From NCBI RefSeq assembly GCF_002100145.1, contig NZ_JXQD01000029.1:25684-89683 (forward strand): a stretch of 64,000 nt of DNA, given 5' to 3'. Source of the DNA: Vibrio sp. qd031. Lineage in GTDB: Bacteria > Pseudomonadota > Gammaproteobacteria > Enterobacterales > Vibrionaceae. Position 1 is the stretch's first letter, and each line of letters starts with the position of its first letter. Made by a program: the position numbers and the translations under genes. The notes below the pieces were generated by a model. That model had not been told where the DNA came from. It saw only the letters and a list, made by a program, of their open reading frames with translations, and ran no database searches. Of this stretch, positions 35,363-43,798 are shown piece by piece.

Positions 35363-37096
35363 TCAGAACTCCGTCGTTGCATCGTTTGAGGAAAGCGCAT
35401 CAAAAGCCTGAGTAGACACAGCAAGTAAGAACCAAGCTGCGTGAGGGATCCATTGCTCGCCCCAGCGCCAGTTTTGTAGCATATCGTCTTTATGAGGCGT
35501 GGGGTTAAAGGCAATGTCGTTGGCATTGTCGAACCCTGCGGTGATGCCATTGCAAATCCCACCCTTGGCATTAATAAATCCAAGTTCAGGCAAATAATCA
35601 GGGTTATTGTGCCCATGCCCATCGAGCATGCACATGTCGTAGGGGTTGTTGCCCAATATCCAGTTCAAGCTGTCACTGGCAAACACCTCTAACGCTATCG
35701 CTTGAGTTTGAGTGACCCAAGGTTTTGCGTAATAAGCCATAGCCGCGAGCGAGCCTAAACGCGCATTCTCACCTTGCCACCAATAGCCAGACTCATTGTC
35801 TTGCGCCACAAAAAACGAAGAGCGCTTTTCTGACTCAACCCCTTGCACCACTTGCTTTGGGTAGCCAAATGGGTTGCTGCCTTCTACCTGCATAGACAGC
35901 TCAAAGTTGACGGCATTGCTCACAATCTGCTGAACATGTTGCCGTGCAACTTGGTTCGTTTCGATCTCCAAATAGGCGCAAAGCGCGATGACCGGTAAGC
36001 CCGCTTCAGCTGCATGAAAGTACGGACGCGTTCCGTCGACATTGGCAGACCAATAGTGTCGGTGTTGATCATCACTGCGTTGCAGGGCACACAATTTGTC
36101 GCACCAAGCTCTGGCTTCAAGCAAATATTGGTCAAGTTTTGTTGCTCGATGCAACTCTACGGAGGCGAGTAGAGCACAGTAAAAATCGATGATATTTTCT
36201 TGCCCATCATCGAGATATCTTAGGTTGTGTTCAATTAGGTGCTGATAGCCTAGTTGCGCAGCGTCTAGATACTGGGCATTGGTGTACTCGCCCTGATTGT
36301 CCTGCGTCGACGCGATAGCAAGAGCAGCGATGGCCATGCCGCCACCTTGTCTAAAACCTGCTTGGTAGTTGTCGTACTTATGGCCAAGTTGTGTTTCGTA
36401 GGCGCATAGCTCGCGTTGCTCTGTATCTTTGCTCCATTTATCAAACAGAGTTGTATAGAAAAAGCCTTGCTCATCTTGCATTCGAACAAGAAAATCAGCG
36501 CCATAATAGGCTTCGTCCAGTAACCGCACAGCGCTAAATTCGGGTAGGTACTGACGCTGTTGATTGAGCTCGGCAGACTTAAACATATTCCAAACAACCA
36601 TCGGAATTTGTTGGGGGTTGAGGTAATTGGCGTAGGAGAGGTGACTTAGATATTTACTTACATCGCCAGACGCATCGTACCAACCGCCGTGTACATCCAG
36701 TTTTTTAGTGCTGCCAACGACCTGTGCGTTGCGGTCATGAGCGTCAAATTTCCCACTGCAGCGTTGCGATTTAAAGTAGTGCAATAGATCCGAAAAGGTC
36801 TTTTTGATCAGTAGGTTTTCGGCAATTTCGAAAGAGTGAGATACCGCATCCCCACAAGCTAATGTATAGGAGCCAGTTTCAGTTAGCTGACTGATATCAA
36901 CACGAGAAAACAGTCCGTGGTGCCACTCTTCGACTGCGACAGCTTGAGGTATGGGTAAGCGTGTGACGAGCTGATGATCGCAGTATATTGACAGCTCAAG
37001 CTGATCACTTTGCTGAGCTTCGAGTGGAGTGAAAGTGACGACGGCCGTTTTAGGATCGTGCGGTCTGAATCCAATCTGGTTAGTGGTGATTTTCAT
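35363..37096 (-). CDS. GH9 family enzyme (predicted exo-beta-D-glucosaminidase)
   Basis: This 577-residue cytosolic protein has an N-terminal Ig-like domain of the cellulase type and a GH9 alpha/alpha barrel with the nucleophile-water motif WYDASGD near residue 140 and the C-terminal GHNNPDYLPELGF region. GH9 usually means endoglucanase. Homologues in the same chitin cluster of Vibrionaceae cleave glucosamine from chitosan oligomers, and direct coupling to glucosamine kinase supports that. No signal peptide is present, so it acts on imported sugars. Two close ATGs exist; 37096 is better spaced from AAGAG than 37102. Confidence 0.86.
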   Translation of the reverse strand: MKITTNQIGFRPHDPKTAVVTFTPLEAQQSDQLELSIYCDHQLVTRLPIPQAVAVEEWHHGLFSRVDISQLTETGSYTLACGDAVSHSFEIAENLLIKKTFSDLLHYFKSQRCSGKFDAHDRNAQVVGSTKKLDVHGGWYDASGDVSKYLSHLSYANYLNPQQIPMVVWNMFKSAELNQQRQYLPEFSAVRLLDEAYYGADFLVRMQDEQGFFYTTLFDKWSKDTEQRELCAYETQLGHKYDNYQAGFRQGGGMAIAALAIASTQDNQGEYTNAQYLDAAQLGYQHLIEHNLRYLDDGQENIIDFYCALLASVELHRATKLDQYLLEARAWCDKLCALQRSDDQHRHYWSANVDGTRPYFHAAEAGLPVIALCAYLEIETNQVARQHVQQIVSNAVNFELSMQVEGSNPFGYPKQVVQGVESEKRSSFFVAQDNESGYWWQGENARLGSLAAMAYYAKPWVTQTQAIALEVFASDSLNWILGNNPYDMCMLDGHGHNNPDYLPELGFINAKGGICNGITAGFDNANDIAFNPTPHKDDMLQNWRWGEQWIPHAAWFLLAVSTQAFDALSSNDATTEF

Positions 37097-37136
37097 GGGC
37101 ATCGCTCTTATTTTATTGTGATGGCAATGTTAGAGA

Positions 37137-37168
37137 GTGAAAAAAAATGGGCAGGCAAGCCTGCCCTA
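37137..37168 (-). terminator. terminator between the chitooligosaccharide transporter and the GH9 gene
   Basis: On the minus strand GGGCAGGC, two bases, GCCTGCCC is followed by ATTTTTTTT. It sits just after the transporter ATPase gene and only about 40 bases ahead of the GH9 start. Confidence 0.87.
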
Positions 37169-37216
37169 ATCAGCGTGTAACCGCTATTTCACTACATAAG
37201 GAACACTGTAATAACG

Positions 37217-38212
37217 CTACTCTCCGTGCAGGTAGCAGCGAACAAAATGGTTTTCAGCCAGCTGGGTAACACCCGGCAAACGTTCAGTACATTTGTCGGT
37301 CGCATGAGAACAGCGACCTGCAAATGGGCAACCAACAGACTCTGGCGTCCACAAAGGTATTTCCCCTTTGTTGCCTTTCAATTTTTCGTGAATCGATTTG
37401 CTTGGATCCGGAACCGCTGACACCAGTAATTGGGTATAAGGGTGTTGAGCGTTGGCGATCAGTTCGTCGGTATCTCCCCACTCCACCATGTGTCCGACAT
37501 ACATAACCGCAAGATCTTCAGCAATGTATCGAGCGGTTGCGATATCGTGAGTGATGTACAAAAGTGACATCTGTTTTTCAAACTTCATCTCTTCCATAAG
37601 GTTAAGAACGCCAGCGCGAATCGAAACATCAAGCATTGAGGTAGGCTCATCCGCCAATACAACTTCAGCACCGACAGCGATGTTGCGTGCTAGATTGACG
37701 CGTTGACGCTGACCGCCGGACAGTTGGTGCGGGAACTTAGCCGCCGTCTCTTTAGGCGGGATGAGGCCGACTTGCTCCAAAAGGTCGTACACACGCTCTT
37801 CTAGCTCTTTTTTATTGCCTGGTTTGATCTTCTTGTGGATCAAAAGTGGTCGTGCAATGTGGTGGAAAATGTTGTGCGTTGGATTGAGCGAGCCAAACGG
37901 GTCTTGCCACACCATTTGCACGCCTTCTCGGTAGGTCATTAGCTCTTTTTTCTTGCTAATGGTTTGAATATCACGCCCGCGATACTCGATCTGCCCACCC
38001 GTAGGTGCATACATTTTTGCGATCATTTTTGCGGTAGTGGACTTTCCAGAACCGGATTCGCCTACCACCGACAAGCCACGGCTTTTGTACATTTTGAATG
38101 ACACATCGTTGATTGCGCGCATCATTGGATTTTTTAATGAGTGACTGCTGACTTCAAAATCTTTGATGAGATTTTTTCCTTCAATCAGAAGTTCTCCACG
38201 TTGAGTTGTCAT
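37217..38212 (-). CDS. chitooligosaccharide ABC transporter ATP-binding protein (OppF-like)
   Basis: This 331-residue peptide/oligosaccharide-type ATPase has Walker A GESGSGKST, signature LSGGQRQRVNLAR, Walker B VVLADEPTSMLD and the C-terminal cysteine-rich oligopeptide-type tail (CPFAGRCSHATDKC). ATG at 38212 is preferred over the in-frame TTG at 38230 because GGGAG lies just upstream of it. It pairs with the adjacent OppD-like ATPase and the two permeases. By position in the cluster it imports (GlcNAc)n. Confidence 0.9.
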   Translation of the reverse strand: MTTQRGELLIEGKNLIKDFEVSSHSLKNPMMRAINDVSFKMYKSRGLSVVGESGSGKSTTAKMIAKMYAPTGGQIEYRGRDIQTISKKKELMTYREGVQMVWQDPFGSLNPTHNIFHHIARPLLIHKKIKPGNKKELEERVYDLLEQVGLIPPKETAAKFPHQLSGGQRQRVNLARNIAVGAEVVLADEPTSMLDVSIRAGVLNLMEEMKFEKQMSLLYITHDIATARYIAEDLAVMYVGHMVEWGDTDELIANAQHPYTQLLVSAVPDPSKSIHEKLKGNKGEIPLWTPESVGCPFAGRCSHATDKCTERLPGVTQLAENHFVRCYLHGE

Positions 38213-38233
38213 AATTCTCTCCCGACTCAAAAG

Positions 38234-39223
38234 CTATACAGTGACAGTGACAGCGGCAATAGGCTCACCAAAAAGGTGGCAATTTGAAAAACGATTGTGC
38301 TCAATTTGACGCAGCTGAGTAGGTACCTCGCGACATTGCGCTTCGACTCGTTCACAGCGTGCTTGAAAGCGGCACCCCTGTGGGATTTCGAGCAGATTGA
38401 GCGGATTGCCTGGGATACCCGTAAGCTTGGTTTTAGGACCAATCAATGGAGGGAATGAACTGCCCAGCCCTTTGGTATAAGGGTGGAAAGGGCTTTGCAA
38501 AATTTCTTTTGACGGAGCGACTTCAATTAGCTCGCCCGAATACATGATCCCGATTCGGTCTGAGAACTCCACCATTAATGAAAGGTCATGGGTGATGAAT
38601 AAAATCGCAAACCCAAACTCTTCTTTAAGTGCATAGATTTTTTGCAAAATTTCACGCTGAACCACAACATCGAGAGCGGTTGTCGGCTCATCCATGATGA
38701 TCATTTTAGGGTTGAGCGCGAGTGCGATGGCAATCACGAGACGCTGACGCATACCACCAGAAAACTGGTGAGGGTAGTCTTGTAAACGGCTTGGGTGAAT
38801 ATCGACGATTTCTAATAGACCTTCAGCGCGTTTTACCGCTTGCTCGCGGGTCATATTGGTATGGCGCATGATCACGTCGCAAAATTGCTCTTCCATATTT
38901 AACACTGGGTTAAGTGCGTTCATTGCACTTTGGAAGACCATCGACATCTCGCTCCAGCGAAAACCTTGCATGCGGTCATCGCTGTATTGAAGGATGTCTT
39001 CGCCATTAAAAATAACTTCACCACCGGTTATAAATGCAGGCGGCTTGTGCAAGCGCATCAAAGACATTGCTACAGTAGACTTGCCACAGCCAGATTCACC
39101 CGCTAGACCAAACACTTCGCCAGGAGCGATGTCAAAGCTAACGTCGTTACATGCTCGCACGTCGCCCGCATCAGTAATGTAGTCTACGCACAGGTTGCGA
39201 ATGGAAATCAAAGGTTCGCTCAT
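38234..39223 (-). CDS. chitooligosaccharide ABC transporter ATP-binding protein (OppD-like)
   Basis: This 329-residue ATPase has Walker A GESGCGKST, signature FSGGMRQRLVIAIAL, Walker B MIIMDEPTTALD and the oligopeptide-type C-terminal cysteine segment (GCRFQARCERVEAQC). Two different ATPases in one importer is the Opp/Dpp pattern. It lies four bases after the second permease gene. Confidence 0.9.
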   Translation of the reverse strand: MSEPLISIRNLCVDYITDAGDVRACNDVSFDIAPGEVFGLAGESGCGKSTVAMSLMRLHKPPAFITGGEVIFNGEDILQYSDDRMQGFRWSEMSMVFQSAMNALNPVLNMEEQFCDVIMRHTNMTREQAVKRAEGLLEIVDIHPSRLQDYPHQFSGGMRQRLVIAIALALNPKMIIMDEPTTALDVVVQREILQKIYALKEEFGFAILFITHDLSLMVEFSDRIGIMYSGELIEVAPSKEILQSPFHPYTKGLGSSFPPLIGPKTKLTGIPGNPLNLLEIPQGCRFQARCERVEAQCREVPTQLRQIEHNRFSNCHLFGEPIAAVTVTV

Positions 39224-39227
39224 AGTG

Positions 39228-40256
39228 TTACTCTCCGCGCATAATAGGGTGGGGTTGAACGGCTACTTTCTCAGCGGGGCGCTGCTGCTGCTCTTGCTTA
39301 GCAAGTTTCTTCCAGCGTTTAAGACCTTTATGAGAACGCAGTTGTGGGTTTGCAATTTCGTCGACCGCAAAGTTGAGTAACGCAAGACCAGTCACCAGTA
39401 ATGTCAGAGCAAGACAAGGGGCTAGCAGCTCCCACCAAGCGCCAATCAACATAGATGATGAGGTTTGAACGTTGTACAACATGATGCCCCAACTGATGGT
39501 GTTTGGATCCCCCAAACCTAGGAAGGAGATGGTCGCTTCCATCATGATGGCGTACATTACTGAACCGATGAAACTTGCGCCAACAATAGAGATTAGGTTA
39601 GGAAGAATCTCTACGAAAATGATGCGCCATGAAGATTCGCCCAGCACTTCGGCCGCTTTTACAAATTCTTTCTCTCTTAAGGCTAACGTCTGTGAACGAA
39701 CAACCCTTGCACCCCACGCCCAGGACGTGACCCCAATTATCAACGCAATGGTCAATGGCCCTGCTTCGCCAATAAATGCGGCGACAACAAACAGCAGTGG
39801 GTACTGAGGGATAACCAACATAATGTTCATTGCAGCGGTTAATATCTCATCGACTTTGCCACCAAAGTAGCCAGCCGAAACACCGATAACCGTCGCCAAG
39901 AAGCACACGGTCAACCCTGCGCCAAACCCTACTGCCAAAGAAACACGGGCACCGTAGGCAACTTGAGCCCAAACATCACGCCCCATACGGGTGGTTCCTA
40001 ATACGTGCTCGGCATCTTTTGACATGCGTAAGGTGCGAGAGTCAGTGGCTAAATTTTCTGAAACCCAACCTTCTGGGTTGTTTTGCGCAGCTTTAACCAC
40101 AAACGACGGGTATTCGTGTGGTTTGCCCGAGCGTTTGTCTGGTGCATGGGCCGTAAGTAGGGGGGCAAAAATGGCGATGAATAAGAATGACGCCAGTATG
40201 GTCACACCAATCATAGCAACGGTGTTACCGCGAACGAGTTTTAGGATATTAAGCAT
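39228..40256 (-). CDS. chitooligosaccharide ABC transporter permease (OppC-like)
   Basis: This 342-residue inner-membrane protein has an N-terminal helix, a periplasmic loop and about five further helices. The EAA-type loop GESSWRIIFVEILPNLIS contacts the ATPases. It carries the extra C-terminal tail of about 35 residues rich in glutamine and lysine. It lies two bases after the partner permease gene. Confidence 0.9.
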   Translation of the reverse strand: MLNILKLVRGNTVAMIGVTILASFLFIAIFAPLLTAHAPDKRSGKPHEYPSFVVKAAQNNPEGWVSENLATDSRTLRMSKDAEHVLGTTRMGRDVWAQVAYGARVSLAVGFGAGLTVCFLATVIGVSAGYFGGKVDEILTAAMNIMLVIPQYPLLFVVAAFIGEAGPLTIALIIGVTSWAWGARVVRSQTLALREKEFVKAAEVLGESSWRIIFVEILPNLISIVGASFIGSVMYAIMMEATISFLGLGDPNTISWGIMLYNVQTSSSMLIGAWWELLAPCLALTLLVTGLALLNFAVDEIANPQLRSHKGLKRWKKLAKQEQQQRPAEKVAVQPHPIMRGE

Positions 40257-40258
40257 AA

Positions 40259-41245
40259 TTATTTGCCTCCCTTACGCAGGCGAGGATCTAGAACGACGTA
40301 TAGCATGTCGGCCAAAAGGTTAAAGAACAGCATAAATAGCGTCATTATCAGCAATTGACCTTGCAGAACCTGATAGTCGCGAGAGGTAATGGCATTGAAT
40401 AACACAGTGCCGAGACCCGGGTAGTTAAAGATGATCTCGATGATCAGCTGACCACCGATTGCCATGCCAAGAGACATAGATAATGCGGTCACACTTGGTA
40501 GCATTGCGTTTCGAGCGGCGTAGTTAAATACCACGCGGTTTTCGCTCAGCCCTTTGCCTTTAGCCATTGTGATGTAATCTTCGGCCAGTAGGTTGATCAT
40601 GTTGTTTCGCATGTTGACTAGGAAGCCGCCCACTTGAACGATAGAGGCACAGGCAAGAGGAAGTACAGCGTGGTAAGCGACGTCTTTAATAAACGCCCAA
40701 CTGGTCCAGTCGGGAGTCGTTCCGGCGGTATAAGCGTAACCTGTTGGGAACCACTTAAGTCCAATAGCAAAAATAAACATGGCTAACATAGCGATGACGA
40801 CCTGAGGAACCGCTTGGATGATGAGCATCCCTGGAGTAATAAAGGTGTCGTATTTGCTGCCACGTTTCCACGCTGCAAAAATACCCAAGATGGAACCCAG
40901 AGAGAAAGATAATAGTACAGCACTACCTGCTAAAAACAGCGACCAGCCAAACGCGCTTCCTAGAAGCTCATTAACGGATAAAGGGTAGAATTTGATCGAG
41001 GTACCAAGCTCCCAGCTTAAGATACTCTTTATGTAGGTAAAGTATTGCACCCACAAACCGCCATCAACAAAACCAAGCAGCTCTTTCATCGCCGCAATAC
41101 GCTCTGGTGTCACTTGGGCCGTTGCGTTGGCGAACATCATAGTCACCGGATCGCCAGGCATGGCTCTTGGAATGATAAAGTTAATAGTGGCAGCCACTAC
41201 TAACGCAATTAGGTAGAACGACAAACGTCTTAGAAAATAGCCCAT
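40259..41245 (-). CDS. chitooligosaccharide ABC transporter permease (OppB-like)
   Basis: This 328-residue inner-membrane protein begins MGYFLRRLSFYLIALVVAA, typical of the OppB/DppB first helix. About six helices follow, with the AARNAMLPSVTALSMSLG coupling loop. It is the first permease of the operon, 170 bases downstream of the binding-protein gene and separated from it by a structured intergenic region. Confidence 0.9.
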   Translation of the reverse strand: MGYFLRRLSFYLIALVVAATINFIIPRAMPGDPVTMMFANATAQVTPERIAAMKELLGFVDGGLWVQYFTYIKSILSWELGTSIKFYPLSVNELLGSAFGWSLFLAGSAVLLSFSLGSILGIFAAWKRGSKYDTFITPGMLIIQAVPQVVIAMLAMFIFAIGLKWFPTGYAYTAGTTPDWTSWAFIKDVAYHAVLPLACASIVQVGGFLVNMRNNMINLLAEDYITMAKGKGLSENRVVFNYAARNAMLPSVTALSMSLGMAIGGQLIIEIIFNYPGLGTVLFNAITSRDYQVLQGQLLIMTLFMLFFNLLADMLYVVLDPRLRKGGK

Positions 41246-41308
41246 AACACACCTTACTTACCGAAAAAATGGACCCAACATTAAAAGGAAACTAGCGAAA
41301 ATTAAGCA

Positions 41309-41407
41309 CACCAACCCCTAACGCTCTGACTGTGAAGCAAAGCATCGTTCATTCAAGGAGTGAATTGTCGATGGGGGCGGGGTTGGTGAGCGGCGCTTGC
41401 GCGCCGC
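41309..41407 (-). repeat. structured intergenic RNA between the binding-protein and permease genes
   Basis: A perfect ten-base inverted repeat (CACCAACCCC at 41309-41318 and GGGGTTGGTG at 41379-41388) encloses about 60 bases. Directly beside it is a seven-pair GC hairpin (GCGGCGC TTGC GCGCCGC, 41390-41407). Neither is followed by a T-run. The position suggests an mRNA stabiliser that keeps binding protein in excess over the membrane parts. Confidence 0.6.
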
Positions 41408-41415
41408 ATTAGGTG

Positions 41416-43089
41416 TTACTGTACTGGTTTAAGGTCAAGAACGTGCAGTAGACGCTCTGGGAAACCTGCCCAGATTTGTGGACGACCCTTCGCATTGTCT
41501 TTTGTCCACCAACCCGTGAAGCGAGTTGTGTTGTACTGGTATGGGTAACCACTAGACATAACCGGTACGGTTACTTGGTTTTCAGCAATGATCTTCTGAA
41601 TACCGTGAGCGATATTCATCTGCTCAGAGCGGTCTGCCGTTTTGTAGAAGTTATCAAGTAAGTTATCAAGCTGTGCATCTTGGAAGAAGTGCATCGCAAA
41701 GCGAGGCATACCTTCACCACTTTGAAGCGCTGAGTTGTAACCACTGTTCCAGTAAGTGTGTGGATCCGCACCGTGGAAGTAGTTAGTAAAGGCGACATCG
41801 TAGTTACCTTCAAGCATCGCTTGGTTGTAAACTGCAAACTCTGGAGTACGTGCTTTCGCTTTAATACCCGCTTCTTCTAGGCTCTCAACTGCAAGCTGCA
41901 CAGAGTTGTTCCAATCAGTCCAACCGTTAACCGATTGAATGTTTAGCTCAAATGACTTGCCTGATGGAGTTTCTACATAGCCATCGCCATTCGTGTCTTT
42001 GAAGCCCGCTTTCGCTAGCAGCTCTTTAGCACCATCAACATTGTAGGTCGCATACTTCTTAAATTGGTTGTGCACATCTTCGTCAGACCAAGCTTCAAAT
42101 GCGTAACCTAAGCCAGATGCGAAGTCGTTCACGCTACCACTGCCGTAGTAAGCAATGTCGATAATGGTTTCACGGTCAATCGCCATTGAGAATGCGCGGC
42201 GGAAATCAAGATTAGAGAGTGCTTCTTTCTTCGCAGCATCATTACTGTTGAAGTTCATCACAAACGACACTGTGCCACCTGGAGTGATCCAGTAGCCGTG
42301 ATTAGGACTGGCTGCAGCGTAAGTGCGGTCAATATCCGGAATGAAAGATGCAGACCAATCTAGTTCAGAGTTTAGGATTTTAGCCAACAGCTGATCGTTA
42401 TTTGCAATCTGTGGCACACGGAGACAATCAACATCTAGATTCGCAGCGTCCCAATAGTTAGGGTTCTCACACTGGATATAAAGCTGTGGCGTAAAGGTGT
42501 CGATCTCTGTAAATGGACCGGTACCTACAGGGTTTTCGTTGGTAAACGTCGTTGGATCTTCGATAGATGACCATACGTGCTTGGCAACGATTGGCACCAG
42601 TGAAATTTCATAAGGAACATTAGAGTTAGCTTCTGCTAAGTGGAAACGCACTTGGTGCTCACCCAACTTCTCTACTTTAGTCACCCACTTATTGATACCA
42701 CGTTGGTCAAGAGCAGGCTTATCTTTTAGCATTTGGTAAGAAAAGACCACATCATCTGCAGTGAATGCTTCTCCATCAGACCACTTAACACCTTTGCGAA
42801 TATCAAACGTCGCACTCATTAAGTCGTCTGACATTGAGAAGTTTTCGGCAAGACGCATGACAGGCTTGTTACCGTGCATTTCGTTAAACACAACCAATGG
42901 CTCATAAATGAAGTCAGTAGTTGTACGAAGGTTAGTGGCTAGGTACGGGTTAAAGTTACGTACCATAGTAGGGTAAAAATCGGGAACCACTGTCAATTCA
43001 ACACGTGCCATGACGGGTGCTGACAACGATGTGGCAGCTGCTGCAACTACAGCGGAAGCGACGATGGTTTTTTTCATTTTAGAAAGCAT
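41416..43089 (-). CDS. cbp: periplasmic chitooligosaccharide-binding protein (CBP)
   Basis: This 557-residue solute-binding protein of the oligopeptide-binding family (SBP_bac_5) has a signal peptide ending near VMA at about residue 28. ATG at 43089 follows AAGGA six bases away, giving MLSKMKKT. Apart from capturing (GlcNAc)n for the importer, the V. cholerae and V. furnissii homologue binds the periplasmic part of ChiS and holds it inactive without chitin. It is the first gene of the chitin operon, with a 709-bp upstream control region. Confidence 0.93.
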   Translation of the reverse strand: MLSKMKKTIVASAVVAAAATSLSAPVMARVELTVVPDFYPTMVRNFNPYLATNLRTTTDFIYEPLVVFNEMHGNKPVMRLAENFSMSDDLMSATFDIRKGVKWSDGEAFTADDVVFSYQMLKDKPALDQRGINKWVTKVEKLGEHQVRFHLAEANSNVPYEISLVPIVAKHVWSSIEDPTTFTNENPVGTGPFTEIDTFTPQLYIQCENPNYWDAANLDVDCLRVPQIANNDQLLAKILNSELDWSASFIPDIDRTYAAASPNHGYWITPGGTVSFVMNFNSNDAAKKEALSNLDFRRAFSMAIDRETIIDIAYYGSGSVNDFASGLGYAFEAWSDEDVHNQFKKYATYNVDGAKELLAKAGFKDTNGDGYVETPSGKSFELNIQSVNGWTDWNNSVQLAVESLEEAGIKAKARTPEFAVYNQAMLEGNYDVAFTNYFHGADPHTYWNSGYNSALQSGEGMPRFAMHFFQDAQLDNLLDNFYKTADRSEQMNIAHGIQKIIAENQVTVPVMSSGYPYQYNTTRFTGWWTKDNAKGRPQIWAGFPERLLHVLDLKPVQ

Positions 43090-43280
43090 AGCTTATCCTT
43101 ACTCTTGCTTTGTTTCACAGGGTGAGAGCACTGCGCTCTCAATTTGACCAAGTCTTGTTGTTTATGTCGACATCAAAACGGGGGTAATGATGTCGGTCTC
43201 TTTATCGTTCAGAGGGTGACTTGGCCGCCTTCGAAACAAGAATTTACTTTATATGGGTAATGGTCAATTTCGCGTTCCGT

Positions 43281-43322
43281 TAAAACCGTCAATATTCGTT
43301 GATTTCACGTCAAAACCGTCAA
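43281..43322. promoter_or_regulatory. candidate ChiS-binding direct repeat
   Basis: AAAACCGTCAA occurs at 43282-43292 and 43312-43322, exactly 30 bp apart (about three helical turns), some 190-230 bases upstream of the binding-protein start codon. ChiS is known to bind the promoter of this operon in V. cholerae. That these repeats are its sites is inferred from copy number, spacing and place. Confidence 0.5.
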
Positions 43323-43340
43323 ATTACCACTGATAATTGC

Positions 43341-43356
43341 TGTGATCTTAATCAGC
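43341..43356. promoter_or_regulatory. weak CRP-like site
   Basis: TGTGA, six bases, TCAGC matches 8 of 10 conserved CRP half-site positions. It lies close to the ChiS-type repeats in the chitin operon control region. Confidence 0.35.
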
Positions 43357-43402
43357 TAAATTGACGTTCCTATGCATTCAGTGATGAGTATTTACTTGGT
43401 TT

Positions 43403-43414
43403 GTTAGTGCTTAC
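43403..43414. promoter_or_regulatory. SlmA-like binding site upstream of the chitin operon
   Basis: GTTAGTGCTTAC fits the SlmA pattern GTnAGyrCTnAC. In V. cholerae the nucleoid-occlusion protein SlmA is a direct activator of the same chitobiose promoter together with ChiS, so the match has strong contextual support. Confidence 0.7.
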
Positions 43415-43465
43415 TTACCTTGGGGTTATCTACTTATTAGGTTATTTTCCTGTTGCATTGCTAGC

Positions 43466-43481
43466 TGTGACCATGATCACC
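43466..43481. promoter_or_regulatory. CRP site upstream of the chitin operon
   Basis: TGTGA, six bases, TCACC matches the CRP consensus at 9 of 10 half-site positions. It suggests cAMP-dependent control of chitin use, placed about 380 bases upstream of the binding-protein gene. Confidence 0.6.
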
Positions 43482-43798
43482 CCATAGAAGTTACGTTAAT
43501 TTTACGTCGATTATTATTTCTGGCGAAATGTTGTGAGTTTCCTCGCATATTGGATTAAAAACTGCACAAGTAGGAGGTTGTTTGGCCTTTTATGCGCAGA
43601 GCACTCGGTAATATTAGGCGGTTAATTTCTATCGTGAAAAAAGCATGTTGAGCTTTACCACACGTCGAGAGTAACTAATTGTTGCGATAGTTTGGCGATG
43701 GTCTGTAAAAGGGCCGTTAATATGGTGCTAACACAAAGCCCAGTGACTGGTGTGGCTGGACTTTGAATGTAAGTCATCATTCCGGAGTACTAGTCTTG

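Larger units (their letters stand above)
43090..43798 (-). other. control region of the chitin oligosaccharide operon
   Basis: This 709-bp gap between chiS and the binding-protein gene holds no recognisable gene. It carries a 30-bp-spaced direct repeat, an SlmA-like site and two CRP-like sites, listed separately. A weak hairpin at 43734-43765 (CAAAGCCCAG / CTGGACTTTG) lies after the chiS stop without a T-run. Confidence 0.7.

Noticed and set aside
35362..35622. N-terminal extension of gspK
   Set aside because: It lies wholly inside the GH9 gene; the kinase motif begins right at ATG 35361 with a good ribosome site.
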